In this document: piece by piece, positions 1-9,772 of the stretch
How the letters are laid out: every line of letters begins with the position of its first letter
Numbering within the stretch: position 1 is the first letter of the stretch
Source of the DNA: Silene conica
Lineage: Eukaryota; Streptophyta; Magnoliopsida; Caryophyllales; Caryophyllaceae
DNA length: 64,000 nucleotides
Assembly: GCA_029255685.2 (NCBI GenBank)
Contig: CM055317.2
Coordinates: 22,080,501 to 22,144,500, forward strand
Reading direction: 5' to 3'
Position numbers and translations under genes: made by a program
The notes under the pieces: model-generated
Told to the model about the DNA's origin: nothing
Databases searched by the model: none
What the model saw: only the letters and a program-made list of their open reading frames with translations

Positions 1-136
1 CTACGAGGCTGTTGACGGGTTTGACGAGAAGTCCAGAATGTTCGGCACCGGTTCGATAGGGCCAACAGTTTGGTACGAGCCTCCAGGCAACAAAGGCCGT
101 CGATCCTGCTCCTACGCACCCACTGAGTACACTCGC

Positions 137-1477
137 TGATGCATGCCATTTCTATAGTCTTTTAGACTTCTTTTGCATGCATTTTTATGCTCTTTTGCCA
201 AACACCTTACTACTTTTAGCCCCGAATTGCCTACTTTGAGCGTTCTTGTATTAATTGCAGGAATATATTCGGAAGTATGTATTCGGAGTCGAAGTTTGTC
301 CTCAAATTTGCATTTAGGAGGTCAGGAGAAGTGAACCACCCTTTGTATCAAGTCAAGGAAGCGCATTTTTGAAGTCAACGTCCAAGTCAAGCCCAGAACC
401 AGTCGATCGACCACTCTTGGTCGATAGTAAAAGTCGATCGACCATTTGCCTAGTCGATCGACCACTCTTGGTCGATAGGAAAGTCGATCGACCACTTGCT
501 CAGTCGATCGACCGATTTCTTTCTCCCGAAGCCCAAATTTGACCTAAGCCCATTAGGTCGTCGAAAGATTATCAGAACATTTTGTTTTTAAGCAGTTTGG
601 GGAGCTTTCATTAGGGACACTTTTACTTTAATCTTTTATCTTTTTCCTTACTTTTCCTCAGATAAACTTTTAGTCAGTTGTTTTCATTTTATTTTCACCT
701 TCAAGCTTGTAAGATCTAATCTTCCGGAATTCAGTACTCAACACTTTTTGGATTATTGGTAATTTTATATCTTTGCTCTTACTTTCTTTTGTCTTTATTC
801 ATCTCTACTGATCTCGCGATCATGATTTTCTCTTTAGTTATTTCTTTCATTTCAATTGTTAATCCCTTTATGCATAGCTAATCCCTTCGACTAGGATATA
901 GGTGATCCTTTGATGATGTGACGATGTTCGTTTAGGTTTAGACTAGTTCGTGATTGTATGTCTCTGTTGTTAATTGTAGCATTTAATAGCTATTAGTCAA
1001 TTAATGCGCATGATTGATTAGTTGATTTGATAAAACCCCGACCTAAGATCGAAAGCCTGGTGAGGGTTAGATCTGCTACAAACTTTAGAGTGCCCTAGTA
1101 AGTTGCGAGAGCCCGCTAGAAGCATTCTAGGGCGAATAGCGATCCGAGAGGACCTTTTCACTACCCCTTAGACCAATAATTGCGACTGGTCTGCGACCTA
1201 AACCCCTTATCGTTACACAATCATTGGTGAACCGACTATCCTAGTTTTCTCTCCCTTATATTTTTATACTCTTTCCTTACGCTTTTCTTTTCTCCCTTTC
1301 CTTCACTACTTTTAGTTAGTCAAACAACAAACAAAACCCCCCAATTTGGTTACCTTGACAGACTTTAGTTTAGCTTTTAGAATTCTTATCTGTCTCCCTG
1401 TGGATACGATCCCGACTTCCTTACTACATTAGTTAGGCCAGTTGGTTATCTTTGATAGGGTTGCGACAGCCGTGTCA
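137..1477 (+). mobile_element. Solo LTR of a Ty3/gypsy-type retrotransposon
   Basis: This 1341-bp block begins TGATG and ends TGTCA. It is flanked by the identical 5-bp sequence CTCGC at 132-136 and 1478-1482, and the CACTA reading frame continues exactly across it. The sequence CTCCCTGTGGATACGA near its right end is typical of the U5 part of plant gypsy LTRs and supports plus orientation. There is no primer-binding site, polypurine tract or internal region, so it is a solo LTR left by LTR-LTR recombination. Confidence 0.88.
401..513. repeat. Palindromic GTCGATCGAC motif array in the solo LTR
   Basis: AGTCGATCGACC occurs five times, starting at 401, 432, 452, 482 and 502, with half-motifs (TTGGTCGATAG) between some copies. 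Spacing is irregular, at 20-31 bp. The core GTCGATCGAC is a perfect palindrome. Confidence 0.9.
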
Positions 1478-1710
1478 CTCGCATTCAACAGGAGTTTGGT
1501 AAGGAGCGCGCCGCGAGAGAGGCTCTTCAGCAACAAGTCAACAACAACAAGAAGGATATGGAACAGCGCATGGCTGAGATGTGGGCACAAATGCAAGCAC
1601 ATTTGCCCCCGAACACCTGTTCAGGTTTTCCCCCTCCTAACAGTAGAGATCGCCCTCCAGACGATGGATTTGGTTTTGGAGGTGACGGTAGTATAGCCCC
1701 CATAGGTTAG

Positions 1711-2037
1711 ATTATGTTTAGGTTTCATGCTAGTTAGCTAGTTGGTGTTAGTTTATGACTTAAGTTAATTAATATGTAGCTAAAGAATTGATCATGTTGA
1801 GCTTTTGTGTGGTAGTTTAAACAAATTATGGACCATTGTATGTTATTTGACTTTATTTATTAAGTACCTTTGGATCCTGATACGCGGCTGATGTGGAAAT
1901 TGGATTCTCGCTTTGCGGTCGACGAGTGTGTTTGTTTGTTGCAGTTTTTGATAATGAACGCGTGAATATATAAAACAATGTTTCAATAACATTGTGGCTG
2001 GACAGCAGGCTGCTGTTTCCAGCCACACTCGCACAAA
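1711..2037. other. Non-coding spacer inside the CACTA element
   Basis: AT-rich sequence between the transposase stop codon and the subterminal repeats. No gene or named element is recognisable. Confidence 0.6.
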
Positions 2038-2480
2038 TTACTGACGGAAAATCCGTCAGGAAAGTCAAACTTGAAATTGACCATAGTGACGGAATTTCCG
2101 TCAGTAATATAAACTACTGACGGATTTTCCGTCAGGAAAGTCAACAAATAATTTGACCATTCTGACGGAAAATCCGTCAGTATCTTACATTACTGACGGA
2201 AATTCCGTCACTATAGTCAAACTATTTGTTGACTTTCCTGACGGAAAATCCGTCACTAGTTTATATTACTGACGGAAATTCCGTCACTATGGTCAATTTC
2301 AAGTTTGACCTTATGTGATGGAATTTCCGTCAGTAAATTATACTACTGACGGAAATTCCGTCAGTACTTGCATTTTAGTGACAAATTATAGTGACGGAAT
2401 TTATTGACGGATTTTCCGTCAGGAATGCTGTTTCCTGACGGATTTTTGCTGTTTGTGACGAATTTTTTCCGTCAGTAAAA
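2038..2480. repeat. CACTA subterminal inverted-repeat array
   Basis: The unit TGACGGAAATTCCGTCA and variants such as GACGGATTTTCCGTC recur about a dozen times in both orientations. Each is self-complementary. Such arrays next to the terminus are the usual transposase-binding regions of CACTA elements. The spacers (AAGTCAAACTTG, AGTCAACAAATAATT) also repeat in inverted order, so the block as a whole can fold back. Confidence 0.85.
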
Positions 2481-2498
2481 CGCGTGTTTTTTGTAGTG

Positions 2499-4262
2499 CA
2501 AGATCAATTACAGAATGAGTACGTTTCTCACCAATTGTTGAAATAGCCGAAGAACTTCCTTCCTGTTTACATAATAGCGTTCTAATAGGTTGATGAAGTA
2601 GAAGCGCAAATAAAGTCTCACAGTAATTAACAAAAGCGATAAAACAAACCTTAGTTACTGCTTCGTCTAAAATACTGATGACGTTGAAACTATTGTCATG
2701 TGTCTTGCCATGATTTGTTTTGACTACTTTTATTTTGAATTGAAATTGTTTTCCAATAAATGTATTTTTCATCAAAGTAGGCAGTGGGATGTAATCTTCA
2801 TTATCCTCTTCCTATAAGATGATACACAACTATAATACAACAAATTGAATGTGGATAGTAGGAATTGAAATCACAAGGTGAAATAGCATTACTAATACCT
2901 CTAATTGTTGTGCGTCGCTAAGAGTAGAAGCATCCTGGCCAATTAATCTTTTGGAATCCTTGTCAAATATAACAAAAGTTGTAGTACTTTTTGAGTCTTG
3001 AACTTGTAGCTCAATTCTATATCTGTGAGAAGCAAGAAAAAGGTTTGAGTCTCCATTATTTTAAAGTAAAGCAAAGAATATAAGTATTGAATGTGCGAGT
3101 ATACCTAATAGTTTGAGTCTCCATTATTTTTTCACAGTTGTTGCAATAGAACTTGGAATTTTTAAAGTGTGACCTAGTTGTACATTTAATACATGATGGG
3201 TAATGCCAAGGTTTTTCGGAAATAATATCTTTCACTTTTGCAGTGCAGTAGCAAACCAGATCCTACATTGGCAACAATAGTATTAGAAGGCATACAAAAT
3301 ATAAAAATTAAGTTAAGTTGGAGCATTAACTACTAATACCTCTTTGTAGTCCGTATTACAATGCATAGGGATGCTACTGATGTCCTTCCTCACAATATCA
3401 TTAGTAATGTATCCAACAACCGACTCTCCACTGTTTGTGCTGAAATTTGGTAATCAATAATCAATAATAGACAAATAAAAAAAACTTTTTCACAAAAAAG
3501 TTCCGTAAAAGGGCACACACTTTATTGAATTTCAATAATGTAAATATATACCTCGAATTTTCCTTAAGGGCATTCACTTCTGGGACATCAAGATTAATAT
3601 AAATACAACTTGAGGTTGATGTTGCGATACTGTTATAACTTGTGGGAAAAAAATAAAAAATCAACTTGTAATAATGAGTAGTATAAACCGTATAAACCTT
3701 AGATAAGATTAGATTATTATTAAATTATGCACCATTATAGTCCTTCACCGTAAGAGACGTGATGATAACAACTTTGGTTTGGGTACAGTCAGCGAGTTTT
3801 TCCTTTTGCTCTTGATAATCAGAACGACATTGATCCCATAATGTAACTCTTACTCGTTCACCCCTTTAAAAAGTCGAAAAGTTTGTCATATTGAGTTAAA
3901 AACTAAGATATAAGAGTCTAAAAGAGGTAAGAGTATTGTATACCCTTCATCTTCAATTTCAAGGGCAAAATAATTTGCTTTGACATGTTCTTGCTTCACC
4001 ACACCTATTAAATTTGTAAATTAACAAAGAAGGTTAACAAAGACAGTCAACATAAAAATTCATAAGAGCAATATGTCTTAAGATAAACACGTACCTGTTA
4101 AAACTGAATTATTGCCTCTTCGCTGGCTAATATGGTGGAATTTTAGGAAATCAAACCTATGTTTTGGTATTATAGCTTTATTTGCTTCGAAGGCTTTGAT
4201 ATATGTGTTGTATAAAAATTTAATCATTAATTTATCATCACCCACGACACGATAATCAGGTT
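2499..4262 (-). pseudogene. Replication-protein-A large-subunit-like gene, copy A (3'-truncated)
   Basis: On the minus strand, exon-like blocks joined by GT-AG introns lie at about 4095-4262, 3944-4004, 3730-3866, 3552-3644, 3341-3438, 3108-3268, 2900-3035 and 2812-2499. Their translations give RPA1-type OB-fold signatures: GERVRVTLWDQC, then INLDVPEVNALK, then a C4 zinc ribbon (SCIKC followed later by CNNC, about 3108-3230), then FVIFDKDSKRLIG and LMKNTFIGKQFQFKIKV. In RPA70 these correspond to the central and C-terminal single-stranded-DNA-binding domains. The CACTA end at 2498 interrupts the last visible exon, so the 3' end of the gene is missing here. Plant Helitrons often carry RPA-like genes, so this could be Helitron cargo or a host paralogue. 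I see no start codon exon. Confidence 0.7.
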
Positions 4263-4651
4263 TATTTTGTAATCCGTATTATAATGCATAAGGATGCTAT
4301 TGATGTCCTTCTTCACAATATCATTAGTAATGTATCCAACAATCGACTCTCCACTGTTTGTGCTGAAATTTGGTAATCAATAATCAATAATAGACAAATA
4401 AAAAAAACTTTTTCACAAAAAAGTTCCGTAAAAGGGCACACACTTTATTGAATTTCAATAATGTAAATATATACCTCAAATTTTCCTTAAGGGCATTCAC
4501 TTCTGGGACATCAAGATTAATATAAATACAACTTGAGGTTGATGTTACGATACTGTTATAACCTGTGGGAAAAAATTAAAAAATCAACTTGTAATAATGA
4601 GTAGTATAAACCTTAGATAAGATTAGATTATTATTAAATTACGCATCATTA

Positions 4652-4890
4652 CACTACTACAATTAAGCACTTGGGCCACGACTAAATTCGTGGCGCAAGT
4701 ACTAATTTCTCGTGGCTAAAGCTCTTTGTCACGGAAATACCTTCCGTGGCCCAAATGGCCGTGGCTAACAGATAGCCACGGGAAAAACAAGAACGTGGCT
4801 AAAATTATATTTTTAGCCACAGATTCTCACGTGGCTAATAATTCCCGTGACCAAAATTATTCCCGTGGCCAAAATTATTCCCGTGACAAA
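4652..4890 (+). mobile_element. CACTA-type terminus with subterminal repeats (one end only)
   Basis: CACTACTACAATTAAGC at 4652 is a CACTA-type end preceded by TTA. It is followed by repeated CGTGGCTAA and TTAGCCACG units in both orientations up to about 4890. No matching GTAGTG end is visible before copy B of the RPA-like gene resumes at about 6022, so the element is truncated or its other end has decayed. The repeat motif differs from that of the CACTA at 2038-2480, so it is a different family. Confidence 0.65.
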
Positions 4891-5050
4891 CAAAAAAATA
4901 AATAAACAAAATGTAATATATTATTTTTTTACTTATAATGAAAATATTTCCACATATAGAATCTTTCTTTTATGGTATAAACCGGGTGTCCCCCATCCTC
5001 CCCAGGACTACTTACAATCACAAGTCATTCACTTTTGCGAATCGTATATC

Positions 5051-5130
5051 CTCCCCAGGAGGTCACTCATCACAAGACTACTCTCACCTGGGCACGCTTA
5101 ACTGTGAAGTTCTTATGATGAGCTACCGAA
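5051..5130 (-). ncRNA. 5S-rRNA-derived segment, degenerate, inside the CACTA-type insertion
   Basis: The reverse complement of this segment matches the plant 5S rRNA internal promoter and 3' half. It contains CAGTTAAGCGTGC, then GAGAGTAGT, then GTGACCTCCTGGG, in the right order and spacing, with scattered mismatches. The 5' third of 5S is absent or unrecognisable. A shorter echo, CCCCATCCTCCCCAGGACTA, lies at about 4989-5008. This is a relic and not a working 5S gene. Cassandra TRIMs and SINE3-type elements also carry 5S sequence, but no LTR pair is seen here. Confidence 0.6.
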
Positions 5131-6021
5131 AATGAAACTTAAACTTGTTGATATAGTTAACACTTTGAAACCTTTTTAAATTATATTCCTTTTTTTTCTA
5201 AACTACCTTCACCATTATTTTTGCGAAAAGATATTAAATAATTTACATATTTTTGCGAAAAAAAATATTATTTTTCTCAAATTATTCGAGTTTTCAATGT
5301 TGACCTCCCAACTAATGATGCTCGGGTCATTTTTTGCCCGAGTCAACAAAACCATTTTCTCCAAACTATTTAATCACATTTTCCTTATATTTTTTCCCTA
5401 ATACATTTTTTTATTTTTTTTTCATTTGTCGACATTTTTATTTTATTTTTCTTTTATCCATTTTTTCATATTTTTTCCACACAAATACTATTTGTAAGAT
5501 CGTCGTATTTGTAACGAAAAAAAGTTTAATCACTTTTTACTAAATAATGATCACTTTTGAATAATGATTACATATGGGTATCAATGACCGAGTTTTATTA
5601 ATAAAATAAATGACCAAGACATTATTAACTCGAAAATAATCAGTTTTTGGCAAAAAAAACACAGAAAATATCGTATAAATTTTTGTTTTCTCTAAATTGT
5701 TTTCTTTTCATTATTCTTGATATTTATTTTTGTCAACAAAATTTCACATTATTTACAAATGTAAATTTATTATTTTAATTTCCATTTTTACTTTTCGGTG
5801 TGATACGCTCATTTTCAATAATTAAAATGTTTTTCTATATTGATTTTTTTATATCGGTTATTTTATAAATATGTTTTTTTTCCATTTTATTCAATGATTT
5901 GTTGGAAATCATTTTGAATTTAATTTTTTAGACTACTTTTTCTTTATTTAATCATATTTTAAATCTAATTGTCTTTTCTTTTTTTTTCTCCTTACAAACA
6001 CCCCAAATTTTTTTCAAATTT
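5131..6021. other. AT-rich filler between the two halves of RPA-like copy B
   Basis: Very T-rich on this strand, with poly-T tracts and no coding signature. It probably belongs to the truncated CACTA-type insertion, but nothing identifies it further. Confidence 0.5.
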
Positions 6022-6182
6022 AACAATGAGTAGTATAAACCTTAGATAAGATTAGATTATTATTAAATTACGAACCATTATAGTCCTTCACCGTAAGAGA
6101 CGTGATGATAACAACTTTGGTTTGGATACAGTCGGCGAGTTTTTCCTTTTGCTCTTGATAATCAGAACGACATTGATCCCAT

Positions 6183-7095
6183 TGTTGGAGTAAAAACGTA
6201 ACAATAGTAGGAAAAACGAGAGATAAAAGAACTTATCGAAATTAAGACACAGTGCCGTGGTATGGAAGCCACTGACTTGAAAACAATATCGGCACGACTC
6301 CGGTGGTTATCGCCTACACGCTGTATGTTCCCCAAGGTTAACACTGCCGCTCTCGTAAAGAACCACTCGAGTACAAGAGCTTTGGAACAGAAAAACAGAA
6401 ATCGTACTGAGGAATTTAGAAGAGAGGATTTGAGAAAGAGAGCATTTCGTAAGTAGTTGTTGTGTCGAGTTGTGTATTTTGGAATGGCAAGGAGGTCCTC
6501 TATTTATACAAAAAATAGAGGCTCCAACCAGACCAAAAGGCTCCTGGTAATTAAAGCCATTAATTGGAGAATTAATGTCTTTAATTGCAGAATCAAATTC
6601 AAAAACAACTGTTACGGAATGAACCTGGACTGAATCACAAACCCACGCACACGCTGAACAAAAAATAACAGTAAGGGTAAAACAGGGCCTTTAGCCCTCC
6701 CCGTAGGGGCTCTACCCAAACCCAAACCCGGGCACACACCGGGACGACGCGCGCGTGTGATAGGATCAAGACCCACAGGCCCAATGCACTCTACAAAAGC
6801 CTCCTTGGTCCAACTCTTATCCAATGTGATTAGAAGGAGTATTATAAACACATGACACTCCTCTAAATCCACCGATGTGGGATATAAGAGAACTCTTGTC
6901 AAAATAGAAAAGAAGAGTATTATAAGTATATAACACTCCCCTTAAACTACCAATGTGGGATACAAGAGGAATCTTATTATTCAATGTGGAAAGTAGAGTA
7001 TTATAAACATATAACACTCCCCTTTCCCCATCGATGTGGGATACAAGGAAAAATGATGAGCTTTTTTCTTCTTCACCAAGCCATCATTTCCAACA
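6183..7095 (-). mobile_element. 3' LTR of a minus-strand Ty1/copia element
   Basis: The block starts TGTTGGAG and ends TTTCCAACA, giving inverted TGTTGGA termini. On the minus strand the polypurine tract CAGTGGGGGAT (7096-7106) abuts its right end, as expected upstream of a 3' LTR. A minus-strand TATAAATAGAGG at about 6499-6510 is a good LTR promoter TATA box. The element inserted into RPA-like copy B after CCCAT at 6178-6182. Confidence 0.85.
6837..7047 (-). repeat. Three imperfect direct repeats in the copia LTR U3
   Basis: The unit AGTATTATAA, then ACACTCCYC, then GATGTGGGATA occurs three times at about 80-90 bp intervals. On the minus strand these lie upstream of the TATA box. Repeated U3 units of this kind are usual promoter or enhancer repeats in copia LTRs. 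Confidence 0.75.
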
Positions 7096-7605
7096 ATCCC
7101 CCACTGATGGCGTAAGAGAAGACACAAAAAAAATTCCTGGTAAGGAAGGATTAAATACTTAAACGTTCAATGTCTTTCGACTTGAATTGACGTATTAGTG
7201 AAATGAGGTAATAACTTGATTTCAACAAGTGAATATCTTTCGATTTGAATTCCTCGTTGACCTTTGGTCATTGATTCTCCCACAACACATATCATACCTT
7301 CAAAAACTGTTTTGTTCCGCGATTTTAAAGTGCAACGCTTTCAAAGCCGTGTGTTTACCCTGGTTTAGGTGAGTGCTCTAGCGAGTATTTTAAAATATTC
7401 TCACATAGATGGTGGCTAGGCCATCACACCCCCAAAGGTAGCTCAAGTGCTTCTCAGTAGCACTTCTCATATGAGCTATTAAGGACAAAAAGTCCAACCT
7501 CAATAAAACATAATCCATCAAGTGCGTCTCAAAGCACCACCATAAAGGCTATGGATATCAACCGCCATAGAGAATGGAAGCTTTAAAATCCATCAAGTTT
7601 CTCAC
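7096..7605 (-). other. 3' untranslated tail of the minus-strand copia element
   Basis: Sequence between the RNase H stop codon (7606-7608) and the polypurine tract. It contains no open frame of note. Confidence 0.6.
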
Positions 7606-7720
7606 TCAAACTTGACTCACGGACCTAAGCCTCATTCCCCTTGACATTTCAAGGACTACCCTCCTTGTTAACCCCTTAGTAAAGGGATCTGCAAGTAAAT
7701 TATAAAGTGTAATGGAAGCT
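7606..7720 (-). pseudogene. C-terminus of copia pol (RNase H end), truncated
   Basis: The minus-strand translation ends NLLADPFTKGL, then VVLEMSRGMRL and a stop. This is the usual C-terminus of plant copia polyproteins, whose hallmark is ADxFTKxL. Upstream coding sequence is lost at about 7720, where a short duplicated filler begins (AAGTAAATTATA and AAAGTGTAATGGA each appear twice between 7703 and 7785). The element is therefore 5'-truncated. Confidence 0.75.
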
Positions 7721-8171
7721 TTTATTTTCTGAAATGAACTTCAAGTAAATTATATTTCTGATTGTTTTGGAATAAAGTGTAATGGATTAGGTCCATTGTA
7801 GTATCACTAAACGTTACTCTCATTTAGTTTGATATGAAACATCTCATATAATATAGGTAGTTTATGATTTTACCAATATCATCTTATTTAAATTTCGTTG
7901 GATTTGTTTGATTTTCTTATGATATGAGCCTCTAAAATCCACTAAGACCCTATAATACCAACTATTCTAATTTACTGAGTTGGTATCAGTTACAAATTTT
8001 TGAGTTATACGCAAAAATATGAATAAGAGGTTTGCAAATCCTAAATATAATATCAGATTACGGAGTAAATAAACAAATATCACAAAATATAATATCACTA
8101 TAAGAGGTTTTTTGAGTTGTACGCAATCACCTTATAATAATCTTGCTCCAGGTTCTAAACAAATATCACTA
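7721..8171. other. AT-rich intergenic sequence
   Basis: No gene or named element is recognisable. Confidence 0.5.
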
Positions 8172-8500
8172 TTAGCAATAGATGTCAATCACAATAGAAA
8201 TTAGGACTTGCTTTACTGTTAAGATAAAATATAATTGTACAAATATCACAAAATATAATATTTTAACCTTTAAATATTTCATAAAAGTTGTAGCCAATAA
8301 AATTGCTCGAAAAAAGCTTGCTTTAATAATATTAGCAGTAGATGTCAACCACGATAGAAATTAGGACTTGCTTTACTGCTAAGATAGTATTTAATTCTAC
8401 AAATATCACAAAATATAATATTTGAACTTTTAAATATTTCATAAAAGCTGTAGCTAATGAAATGCTCGAAAAAAAAACTTTCTTTAATAATATAGGTAGG
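8172..8500. repeat. Two-copy direct repeat, about 160 bp per unit, with Helitron-like edge
   Basis: Unit 1 (about 8172-8331) and unit 2 (about 8332-8500) share AGATGTCAAYCAC, GAAATTAGGACTTGC, CAAATATCACAAAATATAA and CTTTAATAATAT in order. Each unit ends in CTTTAATAATATA. The reverse complement of that, TATATTATTAAAG, resembles Helitron 5' ends (TCTATATTATTAAAG), as also seen at 10640. This may be a tandemly duplicated non-autonomous Helitron terminus on the minus strand. Confidence 0.6.
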
Positions 8501-9142
8501 TAGACTATTATTCTGTTGTTTCTTTTAAGACTTTTTAGGTGAAAATTATTTCAGAGCTATGGTAAGCGTAAGATTTTGATCATGTTATAAGGAAAATCTG
8601 GCTTCTAAAGTTAGCATAAAATATTACATACAATTTAACAATTATACTACATACTACAGAGAATTTGCTATACTCATGAATTTGTTATGAAAAGATCATT
8701 CATAAGTTTTTTTGTTTTCTACCGAAAAGTTAAGTATATATGAAAAAAATATGGTTAAAGTATCGATCCAAAAATCACCAAAAATAGTGTTATCTTTGAC
8801 CAGAATTAGAGGGAGTATTTTTATTCTCTAAATTATTTTGTAAATATGTTACAAATTGACGAACGATTAATGGTACCAATCAAATATGACACCTTTAATC
8901 TATTGGATGCATGCATGGTACCACAGATTTCTCGCGATATATATTGTACTCCTACATGCTGTAATATACTTTCATGCAATATAATGCCTGCAAAACTAAT
9001 TGGGTTTAATGGTCATTTTCTTCCGTGATTTTCATATATGACCATTTCTATTTATTAATCGAATATTTTTTTTAATATTTATACTTAAAATTGTAAAAAA
9101 AAATTGGGACTCTAATTGTCTAATATGACTTGAAAGTTATTC
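8501..9142. other. AT-rich intergenic sequence
   Basis: No convincing gene. The short frame around 8846-9028 has no homology signature. Confidence 0.5.
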
Positions 9143-9159
9143 AAAAAACATGAACTCTC

Positions 9160-9760
9160 GGATGATAACCTCTCTCTAAAAAAACCTCTCCCTAAAAAAC
9201 CTCCCCAAAAACTCTCTAAAAACCCTAACCTCCACCAATTCGGGGGCTTCCATCGATTATCAATTGATCGATGGTAAGCCCCAAATTTATATTGAGTTGC
9301 AATTAATAGTATGTCTATCTTTAATCTATTCAATAAAAGTCTTTCTTTTGGTGAGAATCGTTTTTCCGTCCCTTATTTCAGGGTTTTCGTCCCTTATTTC
9401 GGGGTTTTGTCCTTTTATTCGTGGTTTAGTTTCATCTATAATATTGTCAAGAGTAGTTCGTTGATGGTTCGTAGCGTGTTCTTTCAAAGGGTACAAGTAA
9501 TTGGTCGACGATCTTTGGAACCAGTCAGATTTATGTTTTATCTCATAAATCAAACGAAGGATCCCCTCAAAAGCTACATGAAGATAGCGATAATAGGACG
9601 AGCCGAATTGTCAGATGTTGTTTTGAGATCCCTAGTTTATAAGAAAATTGTTTTTCTTTGGTTTTCATTAGATTTGTTTTCAATTATACTTATTCTCTGT
9701 AAGTGCCGTATGGCGTTCTATTAATGAATTGTTCTTTGTTTCAAAAAAAAAAAAAAAAAA
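9160..9760 (+). mobile_element. Poly(A)-tailed non-LTR retroelement or retrotransposed copy
   Basis: A body of about 580 bp ends in GTTCTTTGTTTC plus about 19 A residues (9743-9761). It is flanked by AAAAAACATGAACTCTC at 9143-9159 and again, merging with the A-tail, up to 9772. The 17-bp target duplication plus A-tail is the signature of LINE-type target-primed integration. The 3' end (GTGCCGTATGGCG, then TTAATGAATTG) resembles the tail of plant L1-like LINEs. The 5' part (AAACCCTAACCTCC) looks like a 5' leader, so this may be an internally deleted LINE or a non-autonomous derivative. No reverse-transcriptase domain is present. Confidence 0.75.
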
Positions 9761-9772
9761 ACATGAACTCTC

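Larger units (their letters stand above)
2..1710 (+). pseudogene. CACTA-associated transposase C-terminus, split by a solo LTR
   Basis: Two blocks, 2-136 and 1483-1710, form one open frame of about 120 codons ending in TAG at 1708-1710 once the LTR and one copy of its 5-bp target duplication are removed. The first block has a short glycine-containing stretch (RMFGTGSIGP). The second has a Gln/Met-rich coiled-coil-like segment (KKDMEQRMAEMWAQMQ) and a Pro/Gly-rich tail. This arrangement is typical of the C-terminus of plant transposase-24 (Ptta/En/Spm) proteins. The N-terminus lies outside the window. The LTR insertion breaks the gene; the family call rests on layout and not on an alignment. 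Confidence 0.65.
1..2498 (+). mobile_element. CACTA (En/Spm) DNA transposon, right-hand part
   Basis: The right terminus reads GTTTTTTGTAGTG at 2486-2498, the reverse complement of a CACTAC-type CACTA end. Inside it lie dense subterminal repeats (about 2038-2480), and further in is the 3' end of a transposase-type ORF. The left terminus lies outside the window. The three bases after the end, CAA at 2499-2501, are the candidate 3-bp target duplication. A solo LTR (137-1477) is nested inside. The CACTA itself landed in the last visible exon of a replication-protein-A-like gene on the minus strand. Confidence 0.85.
4263..6182 (-). pseudogene. Replication-protein-A-like gene, copy B (fragment, interrupted)
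   Basis: Sequence 4263-4650 is a near copy of about 3345-3735 (zinc-ribbon-proximal exon, intron, INLDVPEV exon), and 6022-6180 is a near copy of about 3662-3840 (LWDQC exon). Together they are a second copy placed tandemly upstream of copy A on the minus strand. It is cut by an insertion at 4652-6021 and truncated on its 5' side by the copia LTR at 6183. The join to copy A at about 4262 fuses mid-gene sequence directly to the first exon of copy A, so copy B cannot encode a full protein. Confidence 0.75.

Noticed and set aside
401-513. Regularly repeated GTCGATCGACC units that look like a CRISPR array
   Set aside because: Spacing is irregular and short, the unit is only 12 bp, it lies inside a bounded plant LTR, and there is no cas gene.
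4847-5135. Two overlapping plus-strand frames of 84 and 65 codons
   Set aside because: They cross the CACTA subterminal repeats and the 5S-like segment and have no protein signature.
9311-9724. 137-codon plus-strand frame in the poly(A)-tailed insertion
   Set aside because: It is rich in Phe, Ser and Val with no domain, and the repeated GTCCCTTATTTC region inside argues for non-coding sequence. It is kept only as part of the mobile element.
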